Source: Planctomycetaceae bacterium
GTDB taxonomy: Bacteria > Planctomycetota > Planctomycetia > Planctomycetales > Planctomycetaceae
Direction of reading: 5' to 3'
DNA length: 51,542 nucleotides
Assembly (NCBI GenBank): GCA_029259845.1
Contig: JAJDEI010000151.1
Coordinates: 1 to 51,542 of the forward strand
The notes under the pieces are model-generated. The model saw only the letters and a program-made list of their open reading frames with translations, searched no databases and had not been told where the DNA came from. Position 1 is the first letter of the stretch, and each line of letters opens with the position of its first letter. The position numbers were made by a program, and so were the translations under genes. Positions 35,038-44,353 of the stretch are shown one piece after another.

Positions 35038-36993
35038 ATGAACATCCTCCAGACCCTCCGAGACCGTTTTGCCGTCGCGTTGACGGACTTCACCGACGAG
35101 CCGCAGACGTTTGCAGCGATGGTGCGGTCGTCGCAGGATGCGAAATTCGGAGACTATCAGGCCAACTGCGCGATGCCGCTCGCCAAGCAGTTGGGCACCA
35201 ATCCCCGCGAACTGGCCGCGCGGATTGTCGAATCGCTTGATGTGGCCGATCTGTGCGACCCGCCGGACATCGCCGGGCCGGGGTTTATCAACCTGCGGCT
35301 GACTGACGGCTGGGTCCGGCAGCGGACGCAGTCGCTCGCTGCCGACCTGCGGCTGGGCGTGACCGGCACGCCGCATCCTCGAAACATCGTCATCGATTTT
35401 TCCTCCCCCAACGTCGCCAAGCCGATGCACGTCGGCCATCTGCGGAGCACGGTCATCGGCGATGCGCTGTCCCGTGTGCTTCGGTTCCTCGGACATCAGG
35501 TGACCACCGACAATCACATCGGCGACTGGGGCACACAATTCGGGATGATCATCTACGGCTACAAGCACTTCCTCGACGCGGATGCTTATGTTGAGGATCC
35601 CGTCGCCGAACTCTCGCGGCTGTACCGGCTCGTCAACCAGTTGTGCGACTATCACGAGACCGTTGAGAAGCTGCCGTCGATCGGGCAGCGCATCGACGAA
35701 CAGCAGCGTCAACTCGCCGCTGCCGAGTCTGCCGAATCGCCTGACAAATCCCGGAAAAAGCGAATCAAAAGCCTCCGGGCAGACTTAGCATTGCTCAACG
35801 AGGCCCGCAAAACCGCCCAAGCAAAAACTGAAGCGATCGAAGCCGACTCCACGTTGAAAGACCTTGCCGAGCAACACACCGACATCTCCCGGGCCACGCG
35901 CGATGAGACGGCCAGGCTTCACGCCGGCGACGCGGAGAACCGGCGTCTGTGGGAGCAGTTCATGCCGCAATGCTTGGGCGCCCTCGACAGCGTTTACGAC
36001 CGGCTGGACATCCACTTCGACCTCAGCCTGGGGGAGAGCCACTACCAGCCCCTGCTGGCGGGTGTCGTCCGGCAGTTGCGGGACAAGGGACTCGCGACCG
36101 ACAGCGACGGAGCGGTCTGTGTGTTCATCGAGGGGAACGAGGCACCGTTCATCATCCAGAAGGCGGACGGGGCCTTCAACTATGCGACGACGGACCTAGC
36201 GACCATCCAGTACCGCGTGGAGGAACTTGGTGCGGAGACGATTTTGTACGTCGTCGACTCGCGGCAGGCGGAACATTTCAACTTGTTGTTCACCACGGCC
36301 CAACGTTGGGGGTACGCCCCCGAATTGCGTCACATCAGCTTTGGCACGGTGATGGGCAAGGACCGCAAACCGTACAAGACCCGCTCCGGCGACACGGTCG
36401 GACTGGAAAGCTTGCTCGACGAAGCGGTCGCCAAGGCGCGGGAGATCGTCGTTGCGGGCGACGACGCCAAACCGGACGGTCCGGAACTCGACGAACGGGC
36501 GCGCTCCGAAATCGCCGAAATTGTCGGGCTCGGCGGCATCAAATACGCCGACCTGCACATCAACCGCGAAAGCGATTACGTGTTCGATTGGGACACGATG
36601 CTCAACATGAAGGGCGACACGGCAACCTACATGCAGTATGCCTATGCCCGCACGCGCGGCATTTTGCGGCGGGGAGGCGTCGACCCGGAGTCGCTCCGCC
36701 GTCCGGATGCGATCTTACAGTTGTCGCACCCGGCAGAGCGGCGGTTGGCGCTGCGGCTGTGCCAGTTGCCGGATGTGCTCGACGCAGTCGCCACCGAATG
36801 CAAACCGAATCTGCTCACGCAGTACCTGTTCGAGATGGCGGGCGATTTCAGCACATTCTTCGAGCAGTGCCCCGTCCTCAAGGCGGAGACTGACCAGCAA
36901 CGCAGCAGCCGCCTGTTGCTCGTCGACCTCACCGGTCGGACCATTCAACAAGGGCTCGAACTGTTGGGCATCCATACGGTCGAGCAGATGTGA
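35038..36993 (+). CDS. argS: Arginyl-tRNA synthetase
   Basis: 651 residues. The class I HIGH-type motif is HVGH at 131-134 within SSPNVAKPMHVGHLRSTVIG. The KMSK position reads MGKDRKPYKTRSG near 437-449, the non-canonical form common in bacterial ArgRS. An N-terminal Arg_tRNA_synt_N domain (about 1-100) and a C-terminal DALR anticodon domain (about 530-651) are recognisable; the C-terminus ending LLGIHTVEQM is typical. A Lys/Ala-rich helical insert (about 215-285) lies in the catalytic half. It charges tRNA-Arg. No clear Shine-Dalgarno; the start lies just after a palindromic repeat. Confidence 0.95.
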   Translation: MNILQTLRDRFAVALTDFTDEPQTFAAMVRSSQDAKFGDYQANCAMPLAKQLGTNPRELAARIVESLDVADLCDPPDIAGPGFINLRLTDGWVRQRTQSLAADLRLGVTGTPHPRNIVIDFSSPNVAKPMHVGHLRSTVIGDALSRVLRFLGHQVTTDNHIGDWGTQFGMIIYGYKHFLDADAYVEDPVAELSRLYRLVNQLCDYHETVEKLPSIGQRIDEQQRQLAAAESAESPDKSRKKRIKSLRADLALLNEARKTAQAKTEAIEADSTLKDLAEQHTDISRATRDETARLHAGDAENRRLWEQFMPQCLGALDSVYDRLDIHFDLSLGESHYQPLLAGVVRQLRDKGLATDSDGAVCVFIEGNEAPFIIQKADGAFNYATTDLATIQYRVEELGAETILYVVDSRQAEHFNLLFTTAQRWGYAPELRHISFGTVMGKDRKPYKTRSGDTVGLESLLDEAVAKAREIVVAGDDAKPDGPELDERARSEIAEIVGLGGIKYADLHINRESDYVFDWDTMLNMKGDTATYMQYAYARTRGILRRGGVDPESLRRPDAILQLSHPAERRLALRLCQLPDVLDAVATECKPNLLTQYLFEMAGDFSTFFEQCPVLKAETDQQRSSRLLLVDLTGRTIQQGLELLGIHTVEQM

Positions 36994-37047
36994 CCGGCCC
37001 GCCGTGCGGTCCTGTAATGGCATCCCATGGGCGCTCTTGAGGGGCGG

Positions 37048-37566
37048 CTAACCAAACAGCAGCCCGATCACGAGCAACGCGCCGACTCCTCCGAGTTCAA
37101 GGACCGCAAACACGCATCCCAGGATGGCGAACAGCCGGTTGCGGTTCGGCTGGAACAGGCCAATCAGGCCGAGCAGTCCCCCGACAGCCGCCAGGAACAA
37201 GCTCGCCAGGATGCCACAGCCCGCCGCGATGATTTGAGGGTTGTCCTCCGGCAGAGCCGGGTTCTGGAGGGCGAGGACGGTGGCTGCGACCACCGAAACC
37301 GTGACGCCGAGGCCGGCGAAGACGGTCAGGATCACCGAGGCGATCCCCAAACCGGAGTGAGGCAGCGGAACAGCGCCCCCTGGGCCATCGGGCGTGTCGT
37401 AACCGAGTTGCGACCATTCGTCCCACCGGTCTTGAGCCTCATCCGTCGATGCCTGCTCGGCGTACTCATCCCAGGGATCGTGCTGGGTCTCCGACGGGTC
37501 GCTGCTGTCGTTCCAGTCCACGTCAGTCACTTTCGTTACCCCTGGCAATCCCGGACTCCCCCTCAT
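37048..37566 (-). CDS. Small membrane protein, DUF4190-like
   Basis: About 172 residues if started at the ATG at 37566; a GTG at 37530 has a better AGGGG site 8 nt upstream. The frame is open to 37755 but that extension runs into repeat-rich DNA. The N-terminal part is acidic and Trp/Asp-rich (DEYAEQASTDEAQDRWDEWS). It is followed by three hydrophobic helices: GIASVILTVFAGLGVTVSVV, a second around ILASLFLAAVGGLLGLIGL, and FAVLELGGVGALLVIGLLFG, with GLFQPNRNR between the last two. The pattern resembles DUF4190/DUF4064 envelope proteins. Function unknown. Convergent with argS, 55 nt apart. Confidence 0.65.
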   Translation of the reverse strand: MRGSPGLPGVTKVTDVDWNDSSDPSETQHDPWDEYAEQASTDEAQDRWDEWSQLGYDTPDGPGGAVPLPHSGLGIASVILTVFAGLGVTVSVVAATVLALQNPALPEDNPQIIAAGCGILASLFLAAVGGLLGLIGLFQPNRNRLFAILGCVFAVLELGGVGALLVIGLLFG

Positions 37567-37757
37567 TGGCGGCAACCGTGACTGCAAGAATACCGTCTCT
37601 GTCGAAAGCGAACCACTCCGCATGGGCCCACTTTCGGGAGCGGGTCCGTTTGGCCGCGGGGCAGATTTCCAGTCGGCCCCACAGTCCGGAAAACAGGCAA
37701 GTTGATTCCCCGCCCCACGCGGGTGCACTCCGTTTTGAATGCGCGTCCGGGCCAAGT

Positions 37758-37876
37758 CGTGCCACTGCTTCGGTCGGACACGGGCGGTTTTCGTTTGTTC
37801 ACCGGCACTGCTTGTCCGTCCGAAGCAGTGCGAAAGCCGTTTTCGGCGTCGAACTCGGGCGGCCAGGCAGTGGCAC
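37758..37876. repeat. Nested palindrome with a different arm sequence (element E)
   Basis: Lies in the 438-nt gap before the SGNH-like gene. Outer arms: GTGCCACTGCTTCGG (37759) and GGCAGTGGCAC (37866). Inner arms: CGGCACTGCTTGTCC (about 37803) and GTCCGAAGCAGTGC (37818). Outer-to-inner spacing is 42-44 nt on both sides, as in the CTGGGG family, but the inner arms are adjacent. The rest of the gap is GC-rich with further short palindromes and no gene recognised. Confidence 0.6.
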
Positions 37877-38004
37877 CGAAATCCGCGCGTGCACCCGCTT
37901 CACGCCTCCGCTCTCCGGGGAGTTGGTAAGCGCATCCCCCCACTGCTATGCTGGCGGGAACAATGACCGCAGCGATTCAGTGTCAACAAGTGATCAGGGA
38001 CATC

Positions 38005-38985
38005 ATGCGTGCTCTTCGAATGGCCTGTCTTTTCCTGGCTGCCGGGCTTCTGTGTTGTCATTCGGCGCGGGGTGATGATCGTCACAATGGGATCGAACTG
38101 CGCAAGGCGGAGCGGATTGTTCTGTTGGGCGGGACGCTGATCGAGCGTGAGCAGACGTTTGGCGACTGGGAAACCCAGCTCACCGTTGCTGCTGCCGGGC
38201 AGAACATCACCGTTCGCAACCTCGGTTGGAGCGGTGATACCGTCTGGGGAGAGTCGCGGGGGCTGTTCGAACCCCATCTTGGCTACCAACGGCTTGTCGA
38301 ACATGTGCAGGCCGCTGACCCGACGCTGGTGATCATCGCCTATGGAAACAACGAGGCGTTCGCCGGCGAAAGCCGCCTCGACGAGTTCATCACCCAATAC
38401 GCGAAGCTGCTGGACGACCTCAAGGCGGACGGCCGAGGGTTCGTCCTCGTGAGCCCATTGTTGATGGAGGCGGCCTCACTGCCCCGGGACCCGGACGTCG
38501 CCCCGGACGATGCGGCAGCGTACAATCATCATGCCGACCTGTACGCCGATGCCATTGCGGCGCTCGCGGGCAAGAAGGGCCACGGTTTCATCGACCTCCG
38601 CCCGCCGCAGCGAGCGTACGTGTCTGCCGGCGGCTCGCCGCTAACCTTCAACGGCCTGCACCTGACCGACGCCGGCTATCGGCAAACCGCGCGATGGTTC
38701 GTCAGCCGGTTCCTCCCGTCTGTACGGGTTGACGAGTATGACGATGACGCGCCTGCAGCCGCGGAATTGCAAGCAGCCGTCGTCGCCAAGAACGAGTTGT
38801 TCTTTTACCGCTGGCGACCGCAGAACTTCACCTATCTGTTCGGCTTCCGGAAGCACGAGCAAGGGCAAAACGCCGTTGAGGTACCGCAGTTCGATCCGCT
38901 CATCGAAGCCGCTGAGCATCGCATCGCCAAACTGGCGCAGAAAGCAGTGTCGACAGGAGCGAACGAAGGAAACGAAGGTTCGTGA
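38005..38985 (+). CDS. SGNH/GDSL-like secreted protein with altered nucleophile block
   Basis: 326 residues from the ATG at 38005, preferred over 37948 because of AGGG 6 nt upstream and the signal peptide that follows (MACLFLAAGLLCC). SGNH blocks: block I reads VLLGGTLIERE, where the GDS serine is replaced; block II NLGWSGDTVWGESRG; block III VIIAYGNNEAF; block V FNGLHLTDAGY. This variant is common in planctomycetes, where it occurs near PSCyt1-type proteins. Loss of the canonical Ser and Asp means that esterase activity should not be assumed. The C-terminal FFYRWRPQNFTYLFGFRKHEQ is also typical of this subgroup. Likely periplasmic. Confidence 0.8.
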   Translation: MRALRMACLFLAAGLLCCHSARGDDRHNGIELRKAERIVLLGGTLIEREQTFGDWETQLTVAAAGQNITVRNLGWSGDTVWGESRGLFEPHLGYQRLVEHVQAADPTLVIIAYGNNEAFAGESRLDEFITQYAKLLDDLKADGRGFVLVSPLLMEAASLPRDPDVAPDDAAAYNHHADLYADAIAALAGKKGHGFIDLRPPQRAYVSAGGSPLTFNGLHLTDAGYRQTARWFVSRFLPSVRVDEYDDDAPAAAELQAAVVAKNELFFYRWRPQNFTYLFGFRKHEQGQNAVEVPQFDPLIEAAEHRIAKLAQKAVSTGANEGNEGS

Positions 38986-39019
38986 GGGAACGAGTCCCGT
39001 TCCAGGAAAGCCGACGACA

Positions 39020-39158
39020 GGTGGCGGGGGCGCGTTGGTGCGTGGAACACCGAATGCTCTGCGATCCGGGGGCGGTGAGCAATCAACCAAATAGCGACAT
39101 CGCCCCCGTGATCGGCGCGGCAAGGCCACCGGACGGTGTTACATCGCCCCCGCCACCC
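39020..39158. repeat. Nested palindrome element, copy D
   Basis: Outer arms GGTGGCGGGGGCG (39020-39032) and its exact inverse ending at 39157 (CGCCCCCGCCACC). Inner arms CGGGGGCG at 39067 and CGCCCCCG at 39101. Spacings 42, 34 and 44 nt. It fills the space between two convergent stop codons: 35 nt after the SGNH-like gene and 6 nt from the DUF1501 stop, so it could act as a bidirectional terminator. Confidence 0.75.
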
Positions 39159-39163
39159 GCAGG

Positions 39164-40489
39164 TCAAAGAATCTCGCGGATCAAAGCTCGCTCTTCAAGG
39201 ACATAGCGCGGACGACCGGAGAAATCGGCGAACGTGGTTTGCGGATCGATCCCCAGATGCCGATACAGCATGGCGAGCACGTTTTCGGGACGATACGGCA
39301 TCTCCAACGGGACTTCGCCCTTGGAGTTCGACGCCCCGAAGACTCCGGCCTGCAGTCTGCCGCCGGCTAAGAGGACGCTCATCACGGACCCCCAATGGTC
39401 GCGGCCCGCATTGCGGTTGAACCGCGGCGTGCGACCGAACTCGCCCATCGCCACGACCAGCACGTCGTCACTCAGTCCACGGTCGCGGAGGTCGTTGATG
39501 AGGGCGGCGATCCCCTGATCGTAGGCGGCGGCTCGGGGACGGATGCGTTTGGCCAGTTGCGAGTGATCATCCCAGCCGGTCACGCGCGTGGTCACGCAGG
39601 TCACGCCGCTTTCGACGAGCCGTCGCGCCAATAGAAAACTCTGTCCGACCGTGTTGCGACCGTAACGGTCACGGCAGGCATCGGACTCACGAGAGATGTC
39701 GAAGGCTTCACGAGCCTTGGGGCCGGAAACAAGATCCAAGGCCTGCTGTGTGAACTGGTCCAGCGCGGCGGCCGATCCGTCGAGGTCGAGCAGGTTCCGC
39801 TGCGCGTCGAGCGCCGTGAGCAGTGATTTCCGGTCGCCCAGCCGCCCCCCGCTGAGAGCCTTGAGCATGGCCAGGTTCTTGACTTCGAAGTCGGGCTTGT
39901 TCGGATCACCCAACGTCTCAAACGGCTCGCACGCCTTGCCGAGATGCGCGGAACCTCCATTGCGCATGACGGTGGGGACGGCCACATAGGCGGGCATCGC
40001 CGCGGCATTCGGACCGCGCGTCCGGGCAATCACCGAACCGAAACTGGGCATCTGGTTCGGCCCCCCTTTGGGACCCGATTTGTAGTAACCGGTTTGTGTC
40101 AGATGGCTCGACGGATCGTGCGAGTTTCGGTCGTGCCGGATGGAGCGGATGATCGTCAGCTTGTCGAGAATCGCCGCCTGTGCCGGCAGCAATTCACAAA
40201 ACTGAACGCCAGGAGCCGACGTGCCGACCGACGCAAACGGTCCGCGATACTCCACCGGCGCGTTCGGCTTCGGGTCGTAAGTCTCGAACTGCGAGGGTCC
40301 GCCGGCGAGTTCGACAAAGATCACCGACGTGTTTCGTTGGGCACCCGTCCCCGATTCCGCATCGGCCCGCAGACGCAGCGTATCGGCGAGAGACAGCCCG
40401 CCCAAGCCCAGAAACCCGGCCCGCAGAAAGCTGCGCCGGGACCGCCCGTCACAGAACCGTGCCTGCCCATCCCCATAAACCGTCAGCAT
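39164..40489 (-). CDS. DUF1501 family protein with Tat signal
   Basis: 441 residues from the ATG at 40489, chosen because GGAGGGG lies just upstream; an ATG at 40522 is in frame. The N-terminus SRRSFLRAGFLGLGGLSLAD is a twin-arginine signal. The DUF1501 core includes FVELAGGPSQFETYDPKPNA, VTGWDDHSQLAKR and VVAMGEFGRTPRFN, a sulfatase/alkaline-phosphatase-like fold with a reduced metal site. DUF1501 proteins are hugely expanded in planctomycetes and usually pair with PSCyt1/DUF1549/DUF1553 proteins. Biochemical role unknown. Last gene of the minus-strand block. Confidence 0.9.
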   Translation of the reverse strand: MLTVYGDGQARFCDGRSRRSFLRAGFLGLGGLSLADTLRLRADAESGTGAQRNTSVIFVELAGGPSQFETYDPKPNAPVEYRGPFASVGTSAPGVQFCELLPAQAAILDKLTIIRSIRHDRNSHDPSSHLTQTGYYKSGPKGGPNQMPSFGSVIARTRGPNAAAMPAYVAVPTVMRNGGSAHLGKACEPFETLGDPNKPDFEVKNLAMLKALSGGRLGDRKSLLTALDAQRNLLDLDGSAAALDQFTQQALDLVSGPKAREAFDISRESDACRDRYGRNTVGQSFLLARRLVESGVTCVTTRVTGWDDHSQLAKRIRPRAAAYDQGIAALINDLRDRGLSDDVLVVAMGEFGRTPRFNRNAGRDHWGSVMSVLLAGGRLQAGVFGASNSKGEVPLEMPYRPENVLAMLYRHLGIDPQTTFADFSGRPRYVLEERALIREIL

Positions 40490-40627
40490 AACGCCCCTCC
40501 GTTCGGAGCCGCTCACCCTCACATCACGTCGCGCATTATCCGAAAGATCGCCGAAGAATGGAAACCCAATCCGCCTTCATCGCGCCCCGGGTGCATCCGT
40601 TCGATGGCGGAACTCGCTCATCTCAGA

Positions 40628-40764
40628 GTGGCTGGGGCGCTGTTGAGGCAACGGAGACGTGTCTTCAGGCCGAACACTGGGGCCGTGACGCGGCTCGTTC
40701 ACTGTTCACGGCCCCAGAGTTCCGCGCGGCTTCCCAATCATCGATTTCAGATCGCCCCAGCCAC
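40628..40764. repeat. Nested palindrome element, copy B (most perfect)
   Basis: Outer arms GTGGCTGGGGCG (40628-40639) and CGCCCCAGCCAC (40752-40763) are perfect inverses. Inner arms CTGGGGCCGTGA (40677-40688) and TCACGGCCCCAG (40706-40717) are also perfect inverses. Core spacings 45, 33 and 43 nt. It lies in the 309-nt gap between the sulfatase stop (36 nt away) and the DUF1501 start. Nothing else was recognised in that gap. Confidence 0.8.
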
Positions 40765-40798
40765 CCCCACCATCGAGCCGATGCGCCCGCGGCCTCTG

Positions 40799-42403
40799 TC
40801 ACTTCTGATCGCCTCGTTCGTCGGTCGCCAGATTGAGGAACTCGCTCTGTTTGTCTGCCCAGGCTTGTGACATGTGCTCGACTCTCTGCGGGTGCTGCGA
40901 GGCAACGTTTGTCGTCTCCGTCCGGTCCCGTGCAAGGTCGTACAGTTCCCATGCGTCGCCTTTGGCGGCTACCAGCTTCCAGTCGCCCGTGCGAATTGCC
41001 CGGTTGCCTTCATGGGACCACCAGAGAGTCTCGTTCGCGGCGCGTTCGTCTGTCTTGAAGACCGGCAACAGACTGCGGCCCGGAAGTGGCGGCGCTGACG
41101 GTGGGGCATCGTCGGCGAATTGTTGGGCACCGGCCAGTTCGAGGATCGTCGGCACGATGTCGATGACGTGGCCGGGGCTGCGGCGCAACTCACCTCTTGC
41201 GGCGATCCCGCGCGGCCAGTGGGCGATCAGCGGGGTCGAAATGCCCCCCTCGTGAACCCACGTCTTGTGCCGCCGGAAGGGGGTGTTTGACGAGGTCGAC
41301 CAGCCGGGGCCGAGACACAAATATGTCGCAGCCGAGCCGGAAGCCGCCTGCGGGTCGTGCCCGTCGTCACGGACCATGATCTCAGCACTCGCCCCGTTGT
41401 CGGACAGGAACAGAATGAGCGTGTTGTCCATCGCGTCCATCGCACGCAACTGGCCTAGCACGCGACCGATCTCGCGATCCATCCGGTCGATCATGGCCGC
41501 ATGAATGGCCATCTTGGCCAATTGGAACTCCTGTTGCTCGCCGGTCAGCTCGCTCCAGAGGAGCGGGCGGTTGATCTCACCGGGACCGAGTGTTTCGAGC
41601 GCCTTTGGGAAATGATACGGCGGGCCGATCTCACGTTCGACGGCTGAGAGCGTCCCCTCGACGATGTCCAATTCCTGAACCCGCTTCCAGCGGCGACGCC
41701 GGATTTCTTCCCAGCCGACGCGGTACACATCCTTGTATCGTGCGATGTCTTCCGGAAGCGCGTGGAGCGGAAAATGCGGAGCCGTGAACGCCAAGTAGTG
41801 AAAGAAAGGGTGGCCCGCGTACTGGTTGGCATGCTCGGTCAGGCAGCGGATGGCGTGGTCCGCGATGGCGGTTGTTGCGTAGTAATCGCTGCCCGGTGCG
41901 ACCGGAGGCAGCTTTCGGTCATCTTCAAAATGCACTCTGGGATTGAAGTAGCGGCCTTGATCCTTGAGGTAGTAGGACCGGTCGAAACCATTGCCGCGCG
42001 GCATGCCATCGATGTGCCATTTGCCGGAGTGGTACGAGCGATATCCCTGAGCGGCGAGCATCCGGGGGAGCAGCCGCGCCCACGCGGGCCGCGGGCCGAC
42101 TTTGATTCCGGGCAGGGCATCCCGCCGCACCTGCTGAGCGTAATAGCCGGTCAACAGCGCGGCCCGCGTGGGCCAGCAGCGGGCCGTGTTGTGGAATTGT
42201 GTGAACCGCAGGCCATCTGCCGCGAGCTGATCCAAATGCGGCGTCCGGATTTCCCCGCCGTAACAGCCGAGGTCGGAAAAGCCCAGATCATCCGCCAGGA
42301 TCAGTAGCACGTTGGGCCGCTCGGCGGCTGCCAGAGTCGCATGGCCAGCGCAGGCCGTGATGATCGCGAAGAACGTTGCCATGCGCCTTGAGATCGTGGT
42401 CAC
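40799..42403 (-). CDS. Exported sulfatase (arylsulfatase A type)
   Basis: 534 residues. Signal peptide ends near LAAAE (about 26). The metal-binding start NVLLILADDLGFSDLGCYGG (D38/D39) is followed by the sulfatase signature CWPTR at 76-80; C76 is the formylglycine precursor (CxPxR). GKWHIDGMPRGNGFD and LFLSDNGASAE are the other family motifs. It should hydrolyse sulfate esters outside the cytoplasm once matured by a formylglycine-generating enzyme, which is not in this window. Substrate unknown; marine sulfated glycans are typical for planctomycetes. Placed between two DUF1501 genes on the same strand. Confidence 0.95.
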   Translation of the reverse strand: MTTISRRMATFFAIITACAGHATLAAAERPNVLLILADDLGFSDLGCYGGEIRTPHLDQLAADGLRFTQFHNTARCWPTRAALLTGYYAQQVRRDALPGIKVGPRPAWARLLPRMLAAQGYRSYHSGKWHIDGMPRGNGFDRSYYLKDQGRYFNPRVHFEDDRKLPPVAPGSDYYATTAIADHAIRCLTEHANQYAGHPFFHYLAFTAPHFPLHALPEDIARYKDVYRVGWEEIRRRRWKRVQELDIVEGTLSAVEREIGPPYHFPKALETLGPGEINRPLLWSELTGEQQEFQLAKMAIHAAMIDRMDREIGRVLGQLRAMDAMDNTLILFLSDNGASAEIMVRDDGHDPQAASGSAATYLCLGPGWSTSSNTPFRRHKTWVHEGGISTPLIAHWPRGIAARGELRRSPGHVIDIVPTILELAGAQQFADDAPPSAPPLPGRSLLPVFKTDERAANETLWWSHEGNRAIRTGDWKLVAAKGDAWELYDLARDRTETTNVASQHPQRVEHMSQAWADKQSEFLNLATDERGDQK

Positions 42404-42520
42404 GGGGGTTTCTCGGGGGTTTCTCGGGGAGAATGCGTGATCGTCGTTGCGACGGGGCTGCGAAACCGCGAGCGTGGGTTGCCCTTCTTTCGGGTCTTGG
42501 CAGACTCCTCATCAATCAAG

Positions 42521-43978
42521 TCAGGCCAGCAGTTCGTCGACCGGATGATGTTCCTCGACGCCGGTTAGGCGAAAGTTGAGGCCGCTGGCTCGGAACGAAA
42601 GCCGCGTATGGTCGATCCCCAGGCAGCGCAGAATCGTTGCCTGCACGTCGTGGACGTGGATCGGCCGTTCGGCGACATGGAAACCGAGTTCGTCGGTCGC
42701 GCCGACGGTGACGCCGCGGCGAATGCCCCCGCCGGCGAACCACATGCTGAACGCTTGCGGATGATGGTCCCGCCCCATGCTGCGACCGAGAGCCGCACTG
42801 GCTTCGACCATGGGCGTGCGTCCGAATTCGCCGCCCCAGACGACGAGCGTGTCTTCCAGTAATCCGCGTTGTTTGAGGTCCTGGATGAGACCGGCACAGG
42901 CCCGGTCGGTTTGGCCGCACTGTCTTCGCACACCTCCCTCGACATCGCTGTGGTGGTCCCAGCCGGCATGATAGACCTGAATGAACCGCACGCCCCGCTC
43001 GGCCAATCGCCGCGCGAGCAGGCAATTGTTGGCGAATGCGGCCTTGGGGTCGCCCGGCTGAGAGCCGTACAGGGCGAGCGTTTCGGGCGTTTCCTGGGTG
43101 AAGTCCATCAGTTCCGGAGCCCGGGCTTGCATGCGGAACGCCATTTCGTAGGCGTTGATGCGTGTGGCGATCTCCGGGTCGGCCACAACGCCCAGTCGCT
43201 GCTCGTTCAGTTTGCGGATCAGGTCGAGCGATTCGCGTTGGGCTTGCGTGTCGATCCCGGGAGGGTTGGACACGTGCAGAATGGGGTCGCCCTCGGAACG
43301 AAACGGGACCCCCTGATGGGAAGACGGCAGGAAGCCGGCTCCCCACATGGCCGCCCCGCCGCTCAGGCTGCCGCCGCTTTTGAGGACCACGAACGACGGC
43401 AGATCGTCCGCCTCACTGCCGAGACCATAGCTGAGCCACGCCCCCATGCTGGGCCGTCCGGGGGTGCCGTTGCCGGTGTTGAAGAACAACTGGGCCGGCG
43501 AGTGATTGAACAGGTCGGTGTGGACCGACCGGGCGATGGCGATGTCGTCGACGACCTCGGCAAGGTACGGCTGGACGTCCGAGAGTTCGGCCCCGCATTC
43601 TCCGTGCTGACGAAACGGAAACCGCGGCCCGAGCACGGCAGCGTCCGGCTGAATGAACGCGTACCGCTGTCCCTTGATCACCGAGGGAGGAATCGGCTTG
43701 CCTTCCAGTTCCTTGAGCTTGGGCTTGTAATCGAACAGGTCGAGTTGGCTGGGAGCACCCGCCATGAACAGGTAGATGACCCGTTTGGCCCGTGCCGGGA
43801 AATGCGCTGCGTGCGGCGCGATCGGGCTTGCTGCGGCCGACGGCGCGGCCCGTGTCTTGGACGCCACACCCTCCGCAAGCAACGAGGCGAGCGCAATCTT
43901 ACCGACACCGACGCCGCAGTCGGAAAAGAAATGCCGCCGCGTTCGGGCGAGCCGGGATTCGTCGTGTCGGCCGATCAT
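42521..43978 (-). CDS. DUF1501 family protein, PSD1-linked type
   Basis: 485 residues. Twin-arginine-like start RTRRHFFSDCGVGVGKIAL. Core motifs: RVIYLFMAGAPSQLDLFDYKP, HSPAQLFFNTGNGTPGRPSMGAWLSYGLG, QVYHAGWDHHSDVEGG, VVWGGEFGRTPMVE and GRDHHPQAFSMWFAGGG. This subgroup is typically encoded directly downstream of a DUF1553-type protein, as here (376-nt gap). Likely exported by Tat. Function unknown, probably shared with the PSD1 partner. Distinct from the second DUF1501 protein in this block, which lacks several of these motifs. Confidence 0.9.
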   Translation of the reverse strand: MIGRHDESRLARTRRHFFSDCGVGVGKIALASLLAEGVASKTRAAPSAAASPIAPHAAHFPARAKRVIYLFMAGAPSQLDLFDYKPKLKELEGKPIPPSVIKGQRYAFIQPDAAVLGPRFPFRQHGECGAELSDVQPYLAEVVDDIAIARSVHTDLFNHSPAQLFFNTGNGTPGRPSMGAWLSYGLGSEADDLPSFVVLKSGGSLSGGAAMWGAGFLPSSHQGVPFRSEGDPILHVSNPPGIDTQAQRESLDLIRKLNEQRLGVVADPEIATRINAYEMAFRMQARAPELMDFTQETPETLALYGSQPGDPKAAFANNCLLARRLAERGVRFIQVYHAGWDHHSDVEGGVRRQCGQTDRACAGLIQDLKQRGLLEDTLVVWGGEFGRTPMVEASAALGRSMGRDHHPQAFSMWFAGGGIRRGVTVGATDELGFHVAERPIHVHDVQATILRCLGIDHTRLSFRASGLNFRLTGVEEHHPVDELLA

Positions 43979-44107
43979 GGAATGAAACCGTTCGCTTGTG
44001 AGGCCAGTCGATGAGGAGGTGAGATCTCAAATCTCAAATCTCACATTCCAACGTCTCAATTCGTCGCTACAGGGGGGCCATCAGCACGATTGAAACGGGG
44101 ATGTTTG

Positions 44108-44183
44108 ACCGCAGAGAACGCGGAGGGCGCAGAAAAAAAGTCTCCCAGTCAGACTCTCTGCGACCCTCTGCGTTCTCTGCGGT
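44108..44183. repeat. Hairpin repeat between DUF1501 and PSD1-type genes
   Basis: ACCGCAGAGAACG (44108-44120) is a perfect inverse of CGTTCTCTGCGGT (44171-44183). It lies in the 375-nt gap 43979-44353, which also holds a tandem TCTCAAA repeat near 44025-44042. No gene was recognised. Similar hairpins are, as far as I recall, widespread in planctomycetes. Confidence 0.65.
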
Positions 44184-44353
44184 GATTCCTGCTGGTGCAT
44201 TGATGGAGACGTGCTGCCGTCTGCCTTGGTGGTTCGCGATTTCAGATGGCTGAAATGTTCCCTTATTCCGAATTTCCACTCTTACGATCAAGTGAGAAAA
44301 CCTCTTGTCGAAAACGGTATCTTGCTCGCTCGATCCCTCAAAGGCGTGTGTCG

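Noticed and set aside
36340..36390. Missing KMSK motif in ArgS suggesting a defective enzyme
   Set aside because: Many bacterial arginyl-tRNA synthetases lack the canonical motif; the rest of the protein is intact.
39944..40870. 308-codon plus-strand frame across the DUF1501-sulfatase gap
   Set aside because: Mostly antisense to the DUF1501 gene and then runs through a nested palindrome; no domain seen.
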